NCBI GenBank assembly: GCA_024434115.1
Contig: QMIT01000010.1
Coordinates: 186,001-250,000, forward strand
Origin: Chloroflexota bacterium
Lineage (GTDB): Bacteria > Chloroflexota > Anaerolineae > Aggregatilineales > J027
Length of the DNA stretch: 64,000 bases
Reading direction: 5' to 3'
The notes below the pieces were generated by a model. That model searched no databases and had not been told where the DNA came from. It was given only the letters and a program-made list of their open reading frames with translations. Positions within the stretch are counted from its first letter, which is position 1, and the number at the start of each line of letters is the position of its first letter. Shown here in pieces: positions 34,882-43,656 of the stretch. Both the position numbers and the translations under genes were made by a program.

Positions 34882-35162
34882 TCGTCATCCCCTAATCCTA
34901 AATCGGTATAGGGGAAATTGACACGATTTTCGCGGAGGAATTGTTGAAATTCATCCCACCATTCCTCGGATTGGTCATCAGGTTCGTTTTGCCATTGTTC
35001 CAGCAAGGCTAACAAACGTTGGTTTTGGGCTGATATTTCAGACTTAGGGTTTTGTTCATGCCAAAATTCTTCCCACACTTCAAGCGGAATCTGGACAATC
35101 GGATTGCCCTGCTCATCTACCGTAACTTTGGCGGATTGTTTAATGGTCATCAGGTCGGTCAT
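34878..35162 (-). CDS. Antitoxin-like protein inside the arginine operon
   Basis: The 94-residue protein has a short N-terminal beta/AbrB-like part (A-K-V-T-V-D-E-Q-G-N-P-I-V-Q-I-P-L-E-V-W) and an acidic, Trp/Gln-rich C-terminal tail. It overlaps proS by 4 nt at its start and the PIN gene by 4 nt at its end. I call it antitoxin from size, AbrB-like start and pairing. Confidence 0.7.
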   Translation of the reverse strand: MTDLMTIKQSAKVTVDEQGNPIVQIPLEVWEEFWHEQNPKSEISAQNQRLLALLEQWQNEPDDQSEEWWDEFQQFLRENRVNFPYTDLGLGDDE

Positions 35163-36841
35163 GATTTCAACCTTTCCAGCGCGGTCACTAAATCAATCAA
35201 TTCGCTTGTTTCGCTGTCGCGCCGCTTCCATTCTAGCTTATCTTTGGTGCGTTTGGAGATGACTAATCGCACTGGAATTCCTAGTAGGTCGGCGTCGCCA
35301 AATTTGACCCCGGCGGATACGTCCCGGTCATCCCACAGGACTTCAATGCCAGCGGCGTTTAATTGAGCGTAGACTTCGGCGGCCTGTGCTTCAACCCCCG
35401 CCAGCGACACCAGATGCACTTGATAAGGGGCTACCGCGTCGGGCCAAATGATGCCTTTGTCGTCATTGTAGATTTCGACAATCGCCGCCATTGTGCGACC
35501 CAAGCCAATGCCATAACAGCCCATATAGTACGGCTTCTCTTTGCCGTCTTGATCTACAAAGACCGCGCCTGCCATCTTGGTTGAATAGTGATAACCGAGT
35601 TGGAAAATGTTGCCGACCTCGATGCCGCGTTTTTCAATTAAAGGCTGCCCGTTGGGGGCGATATAACCTTCTTGGGCCATCGCAATATCGGCGAGCATCG
35701 AGCAGGTGAAATCGCGCCCATAATTCACATTAATCGAATCGGTGGTGTCTTCTTTTTGGCCGCCGATGAAATTTCGCACGGTGGTTAGGGAGAGGTCGCC
35801 AATATAACGGGCCGGATGCCCCCACGAATGGACATAGCCGCGCTGTGTACCGAGTCGAATCAGGTCGTCGTCGGTGGCATCTTCCAATTGCCCCACCGCG
35901 TCAATGGCATGTTCGAGCTTGGTCTTGTTGACCTCCAAATCGCCACGCAGACCCGCGATAATAATTTCGCCTGTGCCGACATGCCGATAGACGACATTTT
36001 TGAGATAGCGCCAACGAGGTTGACCGTAATGTTTCTCGTTGTCCTCCATCGTCTTGACCCATGCGGGTTGTTCGATGATTTGGAAATCTTTGATGGGTTC
36101 GTCGGGATTGGGCAGGCTGCGCTGAAATTGGGCCACGTCTTCGTGGGCATACATTGAGCCGTCGGCGGTGGCAAGGAAACGACTTTCGCCCACTTCACTT
36201 TCGACAATAAATTCATGGCAGTATTCGCCACCAATATATCCATTATCGGCCTCGACCATGACTGAATTGAGACCCATGCGGCGGAAAAGGCTGTAATAGG
36301 CCTGCGCCATTTTGTCATATTCGCGCTTGAAGTTTTCCTCGTCAGCATCAAACGAATAGGCATCTTTCATGACAAATTCGCGCACCCGCAAGAGGCCACC
36401 CCGTGCCCGCATTTCATCACGGAATTTGGTCGAAAATTGATAGATATTAAACGGCAGATCGCGGTAGCTGAGTTGGAAGCCGCGCACGACATCCACCATC
36501 ATTTCTTCGGCTGTGCCGCCCAACGCAAATTCCGCGCCGCGCCGATCTTTGATAGTCATGAGTTCAAAGCCTGCGGTGTTGGTACGGTTGGTCTCTTGCC
36601 ATAATTGGAGGGGATGGAGGACAGGAGTAATCATTTCTTGTGCCCCGGCTTTGTCCATTTCATCTTTGATGATGGCGCGGATTTTTTCATGTACCCGCCA
36701 GCCGAGGGGCAGAAAATAATAGCGTCCGGCGGTGGATTCACGCACATAACCCGCTTTAATCAGCAGTTGGTGACTGATGAACCCTGAGCCTCTTTGAATA
36801 TCGCCAAAGCTGGTCTTGCCAAATAGTTTTGAATAACGCAC
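35159..36841 (-). CDS. proS: Prolyl-tRNA synthetase, bacterial type
   Basis: The 560-residue class II synthetase has motif 2 F-R-D-E-M-R-A-R-G-G-L-L-R-V-R-E-F, G-G-T-A-E-E, motif 3 G-C-Y-G-I-G-L-G-R-T and a C-terminal anticodon-binding domain (D-D-R-D-V-S-A-G-V-K-F). Residues of about 225-390 form the insertion (INS) editing domain typical of bacterial ProRS. The start is GTG 36841 with GGAGG 5 nt upstream, only 9 nt after the TIR gene. Its stop overlaps the antitoxin ATG. Confidence 0.95.
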   Translation of the reverse strand: MRYSKLFGKTSFGDIQRGSGFISHQLLIKAGYVRESTAGRYYFLPLGWRVHEKIRAIIKDEMDKAGAQEMITPVLHPLQLWQETNRTNTAGFELMTIKDRRGAEFALGGTAEEMMVDVVRGFQLSYRDLPFNIYQFSTKFRDEMRARGGLLRVREFVMKDAYSFDADEENFKREYDKMAQAYYSLFRRMGLNSVMVEADNGYIGGEYCHEFIVESEVGESRFLATADGSMYAHEDVAQFQRSLPNPDEPIKDFQIIEQPAWVKTMEDNEKHYGQPRWRYLKNVVYRHVGTGEIIIAGLRGDLEVNKTKLEHAIDAVGQLEDATDDDLIRLGTQRGYVHSWGHPARYIGDLSLTTVRNFIGGQKEDTTDSINVNYGRDFTCSMLADIAMAQEGYIAPNGQPLIEKRGIEVGNIFQLGYHYSTKMAGAVFVDQDGKEKPYYMGCYGIGLGRTMAAIVEIYNDDKGIIWPDAVAPYQVHLVSLAGVEAQAAEVYAQLNAAGIEVLWDDRDVSAGVKFGDADLLGIPVRLVISKRTKDKLEWKRRDSETSELIDLVTALERLKS

Positions 36842-36850
36842 AACGCCTCC

Positions 36851-37621
36851 CTATGGGGTACGTCCAAAATAATTCAACAATTGTAAAAGTGCACTTTCGT
36901 ATGCGATTGCTGTTTCTTCAGTGACAACAATCGCATTGTAGGTCAATAAATCTTGAAATTCCTCGTCTTTAAAATCTTCTGGCTTAAAATTGTTATGAAA
37001 AATGGGGATAATGCGTTTTTTGTCTTTATCTTGCGCCGCCCATCTGATTTCTTTGCGAACGTAGGGCGATTGCAAAGTATCTGGCCCTAATAAACAAATG
37101 AAGTTTTCTCGCTTTTTTACTTCTTCCTCAATGAGTCCATGCCAATTATCACCGGGAGCAATATTTCTTATATCTAGAAATACTCCTAGTCCTTCTTGTT
37201 TAAGAGTCTGTAGAATGAGTAAGGCAAATACACTACTTTGCTGTCGGTTATAAGAAATAAAAATTGATGCGGGAAAGGCTTTTTCTAAAAGAGAGATCGC
37301 TTTATCTGTTATTCTATAGCAATCAACACTAACCTGACGCCCATCAATTTTTGAAATGGCTATTCGATGAGAGATTTTTCTTAAATAATTCAATACATCT
37401 AGAAACTCTATATTGGGATAATCAAGTTTCCATTTGACTGTTAGGTAAGAGTTTAAGTCCTCTGAGGTATCTTCTGTATTCACAAATTGATTGTCAGCTA
37501 CATCAAAAATAGATGACCATTTATTGTTTATTGCTCCATAAGCCAAATCGTATGCAAGAGCATGGATTTGAGCAATAGGGTCTTCAGGCACGGGTAAATC
37601 AAGTGGTGTTTGATTCGCCAT
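36851..37621 (-). CDS. TIR-domain protein
   Basis: The 256-residue protein has a helical N-terminal half and a C-terminal TIR domain (about residues 117-256): A-S-I-F-I-S-Y-N-R-Q-Q-S as box 1, F-L-D-I-R-N-I-A-P-G-D-N-W as box 2, F-I-C-L-L-G-P-D-T, then S-P-Y-V-R-K-E-I-R-W-A. Bacterial TIR domains often cleave NAD+ or make signalling nucleotides in defence; whether this one is active cannot be read. The N-terminal part does not match a defence sensor I know. It sits between a DUF433 stub and proS and is A/T-richer than the arginine genes. Confidence 0.8.
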   Translation of the reverse strand: MANQTPLDLPVPEDPIAQIHALAYDLAYGAINNKWSSIFDVADNQFVNTEDTSEDLNSYLTVKWKLDYPNIEFLDVLNYLRKISHRIAISKIDGRQVSVDCYRITDKAISLLEKAFPASIFISYNRQQSSVFALLILQTLKQEGLGVFLDIRNIAPGDNWHGLIEEEVKKRENFICLLGPDTLQSPYVRKEIRWAAQDKDKKRIIPIFHNNFKPEDFKDEEFQDLLTYNAIVVTEETAIAYESALLQLLNYFGRTP

Positions 37622-37623
37622 AT

Positions 37624-37743
37624 TTACTCCACTATCTTTTCCAAAATAATGGTATCTAGCGGGACACGAGTACCAGCGACCCGCGCCACACCGTCTACCA
37701 TTACGAGGGGTGGTAATTCCGCCTCAAGTTTCAGTTCAGCCAT
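37624..37743 (-). pseudogene. Truncated DUF433 gene (39 codons)
   Basis: An unlisted short frame encodes M-A-E-L-K-L-E-A-E-L then V-D-G-V-A-R-V-A-G-T-R-V-P-L-D-T and stops after V-E. The G-V-x-R-x-x-G-T-R-V-P-L-D core is the N-terminal half of DUF433; the G-x-S/T-P-E-E and helical C-terminal half are missing. It starts 16 nt after the argJ stop (AAAAGG upstream), and its last codons supply GGAG for the TIR ATG. It looks like a remnant left when the TIR gene arrived, or a minimal coupling ORF. Confidence 0.65.
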
Positions 37744-37759
37744 GACAGCCGCCTTTTTT

Positions 37760-39010
37760 CTACGTCCGGTAATCTCCATTAATGCTAACATACTCGTGGC
37801 TAAAATCGCATGTCCAGACGGTAGATTCGGACGTACCCAACCCTAAATCGAGATGCACGATGATTTCCTGTTGGGCGAAAATGTGGGACGCCTCGGCTTC
37901 GGCATAATCGGTGGGTGTCCCATTGGCGACGACCTGCAAGCCATGCGAAAAATCCTTGCCGACTGCGAACCACAGATTGAGTCTGCTTTGATCAAGTGGG
38001 ACACCCGCCCGACCCGCCGCCATCATAATCCGTCCCCAATTGGCATCGCCACCATAGAAGGCTGTTTTGACAAGGGGGGAGATGGCAATCGTGTTGGCCA
38101 CAGCATAGGCACTGGCAGCATCGGCGGCACCCGTTACATGCACGGCAATGAATTTGGTCGCACCCTCGCCATCCATGACAATCATTTGGCTGAGTTCGGT
38201 GCAAAGTTCGGTGAGATGGCCGACAAATTCGTCATAGCCATGTCCTTCGTTAATCAATGTGCCGGATGCACCATTGGCAAGCAGCAGTACGGTGTCGTTG
38301 GTGCTGGTGTCGCCGTCTACGCTGATGCGATTAAACGATTTGGCGCTGACGGCGGATAAGGCTTTTTGCAGTAGGGGTTGAGGCACGGCGGCATCGGTGG
38401 CAATCATGGAAAGCATGGTCGCCATGTTGGGGGCAATCATGCCGCTGCCTTTGGCAATCGCGGTGATGGTATAGCCGCCACATTGTTTACTCACGCCTTT
38501 GGGTCGGGTGTCGGTGGTCATGATAGATCGCGCCGCGCCTGACCATCCATCTTCTTCGAGTTCCGCCACGCCGTTTTCGATGCCATACGCGACTTTATCC
38601 ATTGGCAGTTGGACGCCGATCACGCCTGTGCTGAGTACCAAGACCTGTTCGGGCAGGCAGCCCAACATCTCGGCGGCGAGTTCGGTGGTCTTGATAGCAT
38701 TTTGCAGACCCGGTTCACCCGTGCAGGCGTTGGCGTTGCCCGCGTTGGTGATGACGGCACGGATTTGGGTCGGATTTTCGGCAAGACGCTGCATATCGAG
38801 CAGGACAGGGGCGGCCTTGACTTGATTGGTCGTAAAAACGGCGGCAAGGGTGCAGTCCATATCCGAGGCGATAATGGTGAAATCGGGCTTGTTGATTTTG
38901 CGGATGCCCGCGTATACACCGGACACCTTAAATCCAGCGACGGGGTGGAGTGTGCCCATGATGATTTTGTCTTGGAGTTTAGGGGCGGTGAGAGACTCGG
39001 TGAGGGTCAT
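37760..39010 (-). CDS. argJ: Glutamate N-acetyltransferase / ornithine acetyltransferase
   Basis: The 416-residue protein is an ArgJ Ntn-hydrolase: autoprocessing site K-G-S-G-M-I-A-P-N-M-A-T-M-L-S, where cleavage before Thr makes the nucleophile of the beta subunit, and the conserved C-terminus ending D-Y-R-T. It recycles the acetyl group from N-acetylornithine to glutamate. No argA is in the window, so the cyclic pathway is used. A 103-nt gap with a hairpin repeat separates it from argG. Confidence 0.95.
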   Translation of the reverse strand: MTLTESLTAPKLQDKIIMGTLHPVAGFKVSGVYAGIRKINKPDFTIIASDMDCTLAAVFTTNQVKAAPVLLDMQRLAENPTQIRAVITNAGNANACTGEPGLQNAIKTTELAAEMLGCLPEQVLVLSTGVIGVQLPMDKVAYGIENGVAELEEDGWSGAARSIMTTDTRPKGVSKQCGGYTITAIAKGSGMIAPNMATMLSMIATDAAVPQPLLQKALSAVSAKSFNRISVDGDTSTNDTVLLLANGASGTLINEGHGYDEFVGHLTELCTELSQMIVMDGEGATKFIAVHVTGAADAASAYAVANTIAISPLVKTAFYGGDANWGRIMMAAGRAGVPLDQSRLNLWFAVGKDFSHGLQVVANGTPTDYAEAEASHIFAQQEIIVHLDLGLGTSESTVWTCDFSHEYVSINGDYRT

Positions 39011-39068
39011 GGTTGATGGATTTCCTTAGATACTCTGGCTAGTCGTCAATAAATATCCCCACCCCTAG

Positions 39069-39093
39069 CCCCTCCCCACCGAGTGGAGAGGGG
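39069..39093. repeat. GC-rich hairpin repeat between argG and argJ
   Basis: CCCCTCCCCAC (39069-39079) pairs with GTGGAGAGGGG (39083-39093) with one mismatch around CGA. It is flanked by CCCACCCCTAG. No T-tract follows on the minus strand, so it may tune mRNA stability rather than stop transcription. Confidence 0.5.
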
Positions 39094-39113
39094 AATGAAG
39101 GGGAATAAACAAA

Positions 39114-40409
39114 TTAGTCGCGCTTGAAGTGGCTGTAATCGGGTTGGCGGTAGCGGCTGACCCCCGACCCGTCAATCGAAATGAGCGCCTCAACTTTTTC
39201 CGGCAGACCCCACAGGTGAATGAAACCTTCGGCGTCCTGTTGGTTGTAGACATCCATCTGACCAAACGAGGCGTAGTCTTCACGATAGAGGCTGAAGGGT
39301 GAACGACGGCCTGTAACAATGACGTTGCCTTTGTAGAGATCGAGGCGGACTTCACCTGTTACACTGCGTTGGGTCACGGCGATAAAACCATCGAGGGCCT
39401 CGCGCAGTTGGCTGAACCACTTGCCGTTATAGACCAGATCGGCATAACGCAGGCTAATGATTTGTTTGTAGTGCAGGGTTTCTTTGTCAAGGCAGACGCT
39501 TTCCAAGACCTGATGGGCCTTAAACAAAATCGTGCCACCGGGGGTTTCATAGACGCCATGAGATTTCATGCCAACCAAACGATTTTCGACCATATCCACC
39601 CGCCCAATGCCGTTTTCCGCACCGAGTTGGTTGAGTTTTTGCATCAGTGCCAACGGGCCAAGTTTTTCACCATTGACCGACACAGGATAGCCTTCTTCAA
39701 AGCCAATCACGATAGTGGTGGTTTTGTCGGGGGCACTTTGGGGCGATTGACTCAGGGTGAACATGGATTCTTCGGGAGTAATCCAAGGGTCTTCCAATGG
39801 GCCGCCTTCGTGACTCATATGGAACAGATTGCGGTCACGGCTGTAGATGCTTTTCAGGGTTTGGGCAATCGGCACATTATGTTTTTCGGCATAGGCGATG
39901 GCGTCTTCGCGGCTGCGAATTGTCCACAGCGGGTCACGCCAAGGGGCGATCACCCGTAGTTTGGGATTGAGGGCCATTGTGGTGACTTCAAAACGCACTT
40001 GGTCGTTGCCCTTGCCCGTGCAGCCATGTGAGACCGCATCTGCACCTTCGGTCTCAGCGACCTCAACCATATGCTTGGCGATGAGGGGGCGAGCGAAGGA
40101 TGTGCCTAGCAGATATTCGCGCTCATAGATGGCACTGGCCCGCAGCGAGGGGAAAATAAAATCGGTGATAAATTCCTCACGCAAATCGCGGATATAGGCT
40201 TTGGTCGCCCCGGTTTTAATCGCTTTTTCTTCCAAACCGTCCAGTTCATCTTCTTGACCGAGGTCGGCGGTAAAGGTGATGACTTCGCAGTGGTAATTTT
40301 CTTTCAGCCACGGCACGATGACCGAGGTATCCAGACCACCGCTATAGGCCAACACGACTTTTTTAACAGGTGGGAGGCCGTTGCTATTGCCGTTTCCATT
40401 GCTGCTCAT
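39114..40409 (-). CDS. argG: Argininosuccinate synthase
   Basis: The 431-residue enzyme joins citrulline and aspartate using ATP. The N-type ATP pyrophosphatase loop is [10 protein letters not shown]; other hallmarks are [14 protein letters not shown] and [10 protein letters not shown] short Asn/Gly-rich N-terminal tail precedes the core. It begins 12 nt after argD. The C-terminal tail is slightly longer than in typical ArgG. Confidence 0.95.
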   Translation of the reverse strand: MSSNGNGNSNGLPPVKKVVLAYSGGLDTSVIVPWLKENYHCEVITFTADLGQEDELDGLEEKAIKTGATKAYIRDLREEFITDFIFPSLRASAIYEREYLLGTSFARPLIAKHMVEVAETEGADAVSHGCTGKGNDQVRFEVTTMALNPKLRVIAPWRDPLWTIRSREDAIAYAEKHNVPIAQTLKSIYSRDRNLFHMSHEGGPLEDPWITPEESMFTLSQSPQSAPDKTTTIVIGFEEGYPVSVNGEKLGPLALMQKLNQLGAENGIGRVDMVENRLVGMKSHGVYETPGGTILFKAHQVLESVCLDKETLHYKQIISLRYADLVYNGKWFSQLREALDGFIAVTQRSVTGEVRLDLYKGNVIVTGRRSPFSLYREDYASFGQMDVYNQQDAEGFIHLWGLPEKVEALISIDGSGVSRYRQPDYSHFKRD

Positions 40410-40421
40410 GATGATTGCTCC

Positions 40422-41624
40422 TTATTTACTGGCTAAAAAAGATGATAGAAAAGTAATCAGCGCGTCAATGTGCTGTTTTTCAACAATCAAAGGCGGGACA
40501 AAACGGATGACGTTCGGGCCAGCATTGACCAGCAAGAATCCCGCGTCATAGCCCGCGTGTATCACTTCGGTGGCGGGGAAATCCAATTCCATACCAACCA
40601 TCAAACCACGTCCACGCACGTCCACAATATGCGGGGAATTCAGTTCGGCAAGGCGTTCCATCAAATATTCACCCATTTCCTGCACATGGCCCAACATTTC
40701 AGGCGTGTTGATGCGGCTGAGGGCATAGCTGGCGACGGCACACACCACACTGCCACCCGCGAAGGTGCTACCATGATCGCCGGGGGCAAGGGCCGCATTC
40801 ACTTTGTCGGTCATCAGGGCCGCGCCGATGGGCAGACCCGCCGCAAGGGGCTTGGCAAGCGACATCAAATCGGGCGTAACCCCGCTGGCGGTATGTGCCC
40901 ATAAGTCACCCGTGCGCCCCAAGCCACACTGCACCTCATCAAAAATCAAGAGGGCATCGTGTTGATCGCAGAGGTCGCGCAGGGTCTGTAAAAATTCAGG
41001 GGTGGCGGCGTGAATCCCCCCCTCGCCTTGAATCGGCTCGATCATGACGGCGCACGTATGCGGGCCAATGGCGGCTTGGGCGGCTTCGATGTCGTTGTAA
41101 GGCAAAATAGTGACCCCCGGCATCAAAGGTTGGAAGGCATCTTGATATTGGGGTTTGGGGGTGACGGACAGGACGCCAATGGTACGACCATGAAAGGCAT
41201 GGGAAAACCCGATGATCTCGGTTTTATCCTGATGCCCATTGGCGCGGGCATATTTCCGGGCAAATTTGATACAGGCTTCGTTGGCTTCCGCACCGCTGTT
41301 GCAGAAAAAGACCTTATCGGCAAATGAGCTTTCGCAGAGTTGGGCAGCCAGTTGGATTTGGGTGGGGGTGTAATACAGATTGCTGACGTGCATTAGTGTG
41401 GCGGCCTGCTCTTGCATCACTTGGACGACGCCGGGGTCACTGTGACCGAGGGCCATCACCGCGATGCCCGCCACAAAATCGAGATACGATTTGCCGTTGG
41501 AATCCCAGACGGTCATGCCTTCGCCATGTGTAATCACAAATGGGGCACGGGCATAGGTTTGGGCGAGATGGTTTTTCCCTTGTGCGAGGGTGTCGGTGTT
41601 GAGATCGGTGCTTGTCATGGTCAT
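40422..41624 (-). CDS. argD: Acetylornithine aminotransferase
   Basis: The 400-residue class III PLP aminotransferase converts N-acetylglutamate semialdehyde to N-acetylornithine. The active-site Lys is in M-S-L-A-K-P-L-A-A-G-L-P, and the cofactor-binding Asp in L-L-I-F-D-E-V-Q-C-G-L-G-R-T-G. ATG codons at 41624 and 41618 are both in reach of AGGAG. Confidence 0.94.
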   Translation of the reverse strand: MTMTSTDLNTDTLAQGKNHLAQTYARAPFVITHGEGMTVWDSNGKSYLDFVAGIAVMALGHSDPGVVQVMQEQAATLMHVSNLYYTPTQIQLAAQLCESSFADKVFFCNSGAEANEACIKFARKYARANGHQDKTEIIGFSHAFHGRTIGVLSVTPKPQYQDAFQPLMPGVTILPYNDIEAAQAAIGPHTCAVMIEPIQGEGGIHAATPEFLQTLRDLCDQHDALLIFDEVQCGLGRTGDLWAHTASGVTPDLMSLAKPLAAGLPIGAALMTDKVNAALAPGDHGSTFAGGSVVCAVASYALSRINTPEMLGHVQEMGEYLMERLAELNSPHIVDVRGRGLMVGMELDFPATEVIHAGYDAGFLLVNAGPNVIRFVPPLIVEKQHIDALITFLSSFLASK

Positions 41625-41647
41625 GCGGTTGGTGTTCTCCTAAATAA

Positions 41648-42388
41648 TTATTGATTGACTACGACGGTACCTGTGCCAGTGGCGACTCCGGCAAGGTTGG
41701 TGATAACGACTTGGGCCACCCCCGATTTCACAACTTCGAGGGCGGTTTCCACTTTGGGGATCATGCCTTTTTGGATGACCCCACTGGCGATTAATTCGGC
41801 GGCAAGGACGGGGGTTAGAGTCGGAATAATCTGCCCCTCTTGCAGCACGCCGGGGACATTGCTGATAAAAATGGCTTTTTCGGCATTGAGGGCTTTGGCG
41901 ATTGCTCCGGCGGCATAATCTCCATTGACGTTGAATGCGCCATCATCCCCCAAACAGATCGGCGCGATGACTGGTGTTACACCCTGCGCCAGCAAATCGT
42001 CGAGAATTTCGGCACGAACAGCGGTGACTTCACCCACTCGACCCAAATCGCCTTGGGGATGCTCTAATTTTTTGGCCCGCAGCAAACCCCGATCTGAGCC
42101 ATTGAGACCTTGTGCTTCGACCCCACCCAATTGAAATCGGCGGACAATGCGCGGGTTAATCGAGCCGCACAAGACCATTTCGACAATCCACATAGAATGC
42201 CCATCCGTCACGCGCAGGCCATCCACATAGACCGGATTGACGCCAAATTTTTCTTGGGTGCTACTGATTTCACGCCCTCCACCATGCACCAGCACTACAG
42301 GGGCGATTTTTTTGACGACCTCGGCCAGTTCATCAATGAAACCGGGAGTGTCGAGTTCGTTACCGCCAATTTTGAGAACGATGGTCAT
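41648..42388 (-). CDS. argB: Acetylglutamate kinase
   Basis: The 246-residue amino-acid kinase has K-I-G-G-N-E at the N-terminus, V-H-G-G-G-R-E-I (substrate glycine loop), N-V-N-G-D-Y-A-A-G and I-S-N-V-P-G-V. It lacks the long N-terminal helix seen in arginine-sensitive hexameric NAGKs, so allosteric inhibition by arginine is less likely. It follows argC by 2 nt, with GGAGAAC inside the argC stop region. Confidence 0.93.
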   Translation of the reverse strand: MTIVLKIGGNELDTPGFIDELAEVVKKIAPVVLVHGGGREISSTQEKFGVNPVYVDGLRVTDGHSMWIVEMVLCGSINPRIVRRFQLGGVEAQGLNGSDRGLLRAKKLEHPQGDLGRVGEVTAVRAEILDDLLAQGVTPVIAPICLGDDGAFNVNGDYAAGAIAKALNAEKAIFISNVPGVLQEGQIIPTLTPVLAAELIASGVIQKGMIPKVETALEVVKSGVAQVVITNLAGVATGTGTVVVNQ

Positions 42389-42390
42389 GA

Positions 42391-43395
42391 TTAGTTCTCC
42401 AATAGGCCAGCGGTTTCCGGCAGGTCGAATAGAATATTGGCGTTTTGTACAGCTTGGCTGGCAGCCCCCTTACGGAGATTATCAATTACCGAGACGATAA
42501 TCAGCAGATCAGGGGCGGCTTGGGTCAGCGAGATTACGGCGCGATTGGTGCGGACGGCATCTTTCAAACGAGCGGTTTGGCCTTCAGGTAGAACTTTGAC
42601 CAGTAACTCATCGGCGTACATGTCGGTATAGAGTTCACGCGCTTTGGCATAATCCCACCCATCAGCCAGCGGTGCGTAAATAGTCGAGAGGATGCCACGA
42701 TCCACTGGCAGCAGATGGGGCGAAAAGATAATCGGGCCAGCGTTGGGAGCAAGGGCATGAAGTTCCTGCTCAATTTCCCCAGTGTGCCGATGGGTGCGTC
42801 CGATGTTGTAGGGCTTAAAGTCGCCAAAGATTTCGACAAAGTGCAGGTCGGGTTTGGGATTTTTGCCCGCCCCGCTGACCCCACTCTTGGCGTCAATAAT
42901 GAGAGGTGCGCCGGGTTTTAATGCGCCTGCTTTGGCAAGGGGAGCAAGGCCGAGGATGCTGCTGGTGGGGTAACAGCCGGGGTTGGCGATCACCTCTTTG
43001 CCGACGATTTCATGACGATTGAGTTCCGGTAGACCATAGACGGTGGGGAGCAAGGCGGGGACGGGATGTTCGTGTTGATACCACTTGGCAAAACTTTCGG
43101 GGGTCTTGAGTCGGAGGTCAGCCGAAAGGTCTACCACCTTTGCTCCGGCGTCCAATACTTTGGCAGCGAGGGGCGCGGAAGCCAGATGGGGGGTACACAA
43201 AAACACGAGGTCAACTTCATCCAAAGCGGCCTCGTGTTGTTTCACATATTTCAAGCCATTAATGCCGACCATCTCGCCTGCGTTACTGTCGGAGACGGCA
43301 AAATGGATGGACATGGTAGGATGGGTATGCAAGAGACCAATCAATTCCCACCCCGTATACCCTGCTGCGCCGAAAATGCCTGTTTTGATGCTCAT
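42391..43395 (-). CDS. argC: N-acetyl-gamma-glutamyl-phosphate reductase
   Basis: The 334-residue enzyme has the Rossmann motif G-I-F-G-A-A-G-Y-T-G-W-E-L and active-site Cys in N-P-G-C-Y-P-T-S. It reduces N-acetylglutamyl phosphate to the semialdehyde. It is the first structural gene of the arginine operon and lies just downstream of the leader attenuator; AAGGGAAA precedes its ATG. Confidence 0.95.
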   Translation of the reverse strand: MSIKTGIFGAAGYTGWELIGLLHTHPTMSIHFAVSDSNAGEMVGINGLKYVKQHEAALDEVDLVFLCTPHLASAPLAAKVLDAGAKVVDLSADLRLKTPESFAKWYQHEHPVPALLPTVYGLPELNRHEIVGKEVIANPGCYPTSSILGLAPLAKAGALKPGAPLIIDAKSGVSGAGKNPKPDLHFVEIFGDFKPYNIGRTHRHTGEIEQELHALAPNAGPIIFSPHLLPVDRGILSTIYAPLADGWDYAKARELYTDMYADELLVKVLPEGQTARLKDAVRTNRAVISLTQAAPDLLIIVSVIDNLRKGAASQAVQNANILFDLPETAGLLEN

Positions 43396-43423
43396 GATTT
43401 TTAATTTCCCTTGTTTGGCCTAG

Positions 43424-43457
43424 AAACAAAAAACCCCGAACTTGGTGAGGTTCGGGG
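43424..43457 (-). terminator. Attenuator terminator in the argC leader
   Basis: On the minus strand CCCCGAAC pairs with GTTCGGGG around an 8-nt loop, followed directly by TTTTTTG. It lies before argC in its own transcript, so termination here would silence the operon. Confidence 0.88.
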
Positions 43458-43536
43458 CGCTGCGTCTGGTGAAAATTTAGGTTTACTTACCCTATCCAAC
43501 GCAAAATCGCGTCTCGAACCTCATTTGGGTCGGACG
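43446..43536 (-). promoter_or_regulatory. Competing protector and antiterminator pairings in the argC leader
   Basis: In RNA sense, TGAGGTTCG (43523-43515) is perfectly complementary to CGAACCTCA (43454-43446), which forms the 5' arm and loop of the terminator. The first segment can instead fold back on CGTC-CGACC just before it (43536-43528 with 43520-43510, nine pairs with two bulges). This gives the 1:2, 2:3 and 3:4 pairings of a classical ribosome-controlled attenuator. Confidence 0.75.
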
Positions 43537-43590
43537 GCTACGGCGCTCACGGCGCGGGCTGTTTTTGATGGTGGATAGGTCGTGTAACAT
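43492..43590 (-). CDS. Arginine-rich leader peptide of the arginine operon (32 aa)
   Basis: An unlisted 33-codon frame starts at ATG 43590, about 30 nt after the expected transcription start, and ends TAG 43492, 35 nt before the terminator stem. It contains seven Arg, five of them in P-R-R-E-R-R-S-R (residues 12-19). The Arg run ends where the protector hairpin begins, so a ribosome starved for charged Arg-tRNA would cover protector segment 1 and free segment 2 for antitermination. No strong Shine-Dalgarno is seen before the ATG. Its role is regulatory; the peptide itself need not function. Confidence 0.75.
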   Translation of the reverse strand: MLHDLSTIKNSPRRERRSRPTQMRFETRFCVG

Positions 43591-43627
43591 CGTTATACAA
43601 CTTGACTTAAATTTAAAAAGTGCGTAG

Positions 43628-43656
43628 ATTGTATGAGGGGGTTTGGAGCTTGTCAA
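43628..43656 (-). promoter_or_regulatory. argC: Consensus sigma70 promoter of the arginine operon
   Basis: On the minus strand TTGACA (43656-43651) is followed by a 17-nt spacer and TACAAT (43633-43628). Transcription should start near 43621, giving a leader of about 225 nt before argC. Confidence 0.88.

Noticed and set aside
43396..43620. T-box or arginine riboswitch as explanation for the argC leader
   Set aside because: I could not find a T-box sequence or specifier arrangement, whereas an Arg-rich leader ORF and matched competing hairpins explain the leader directly.
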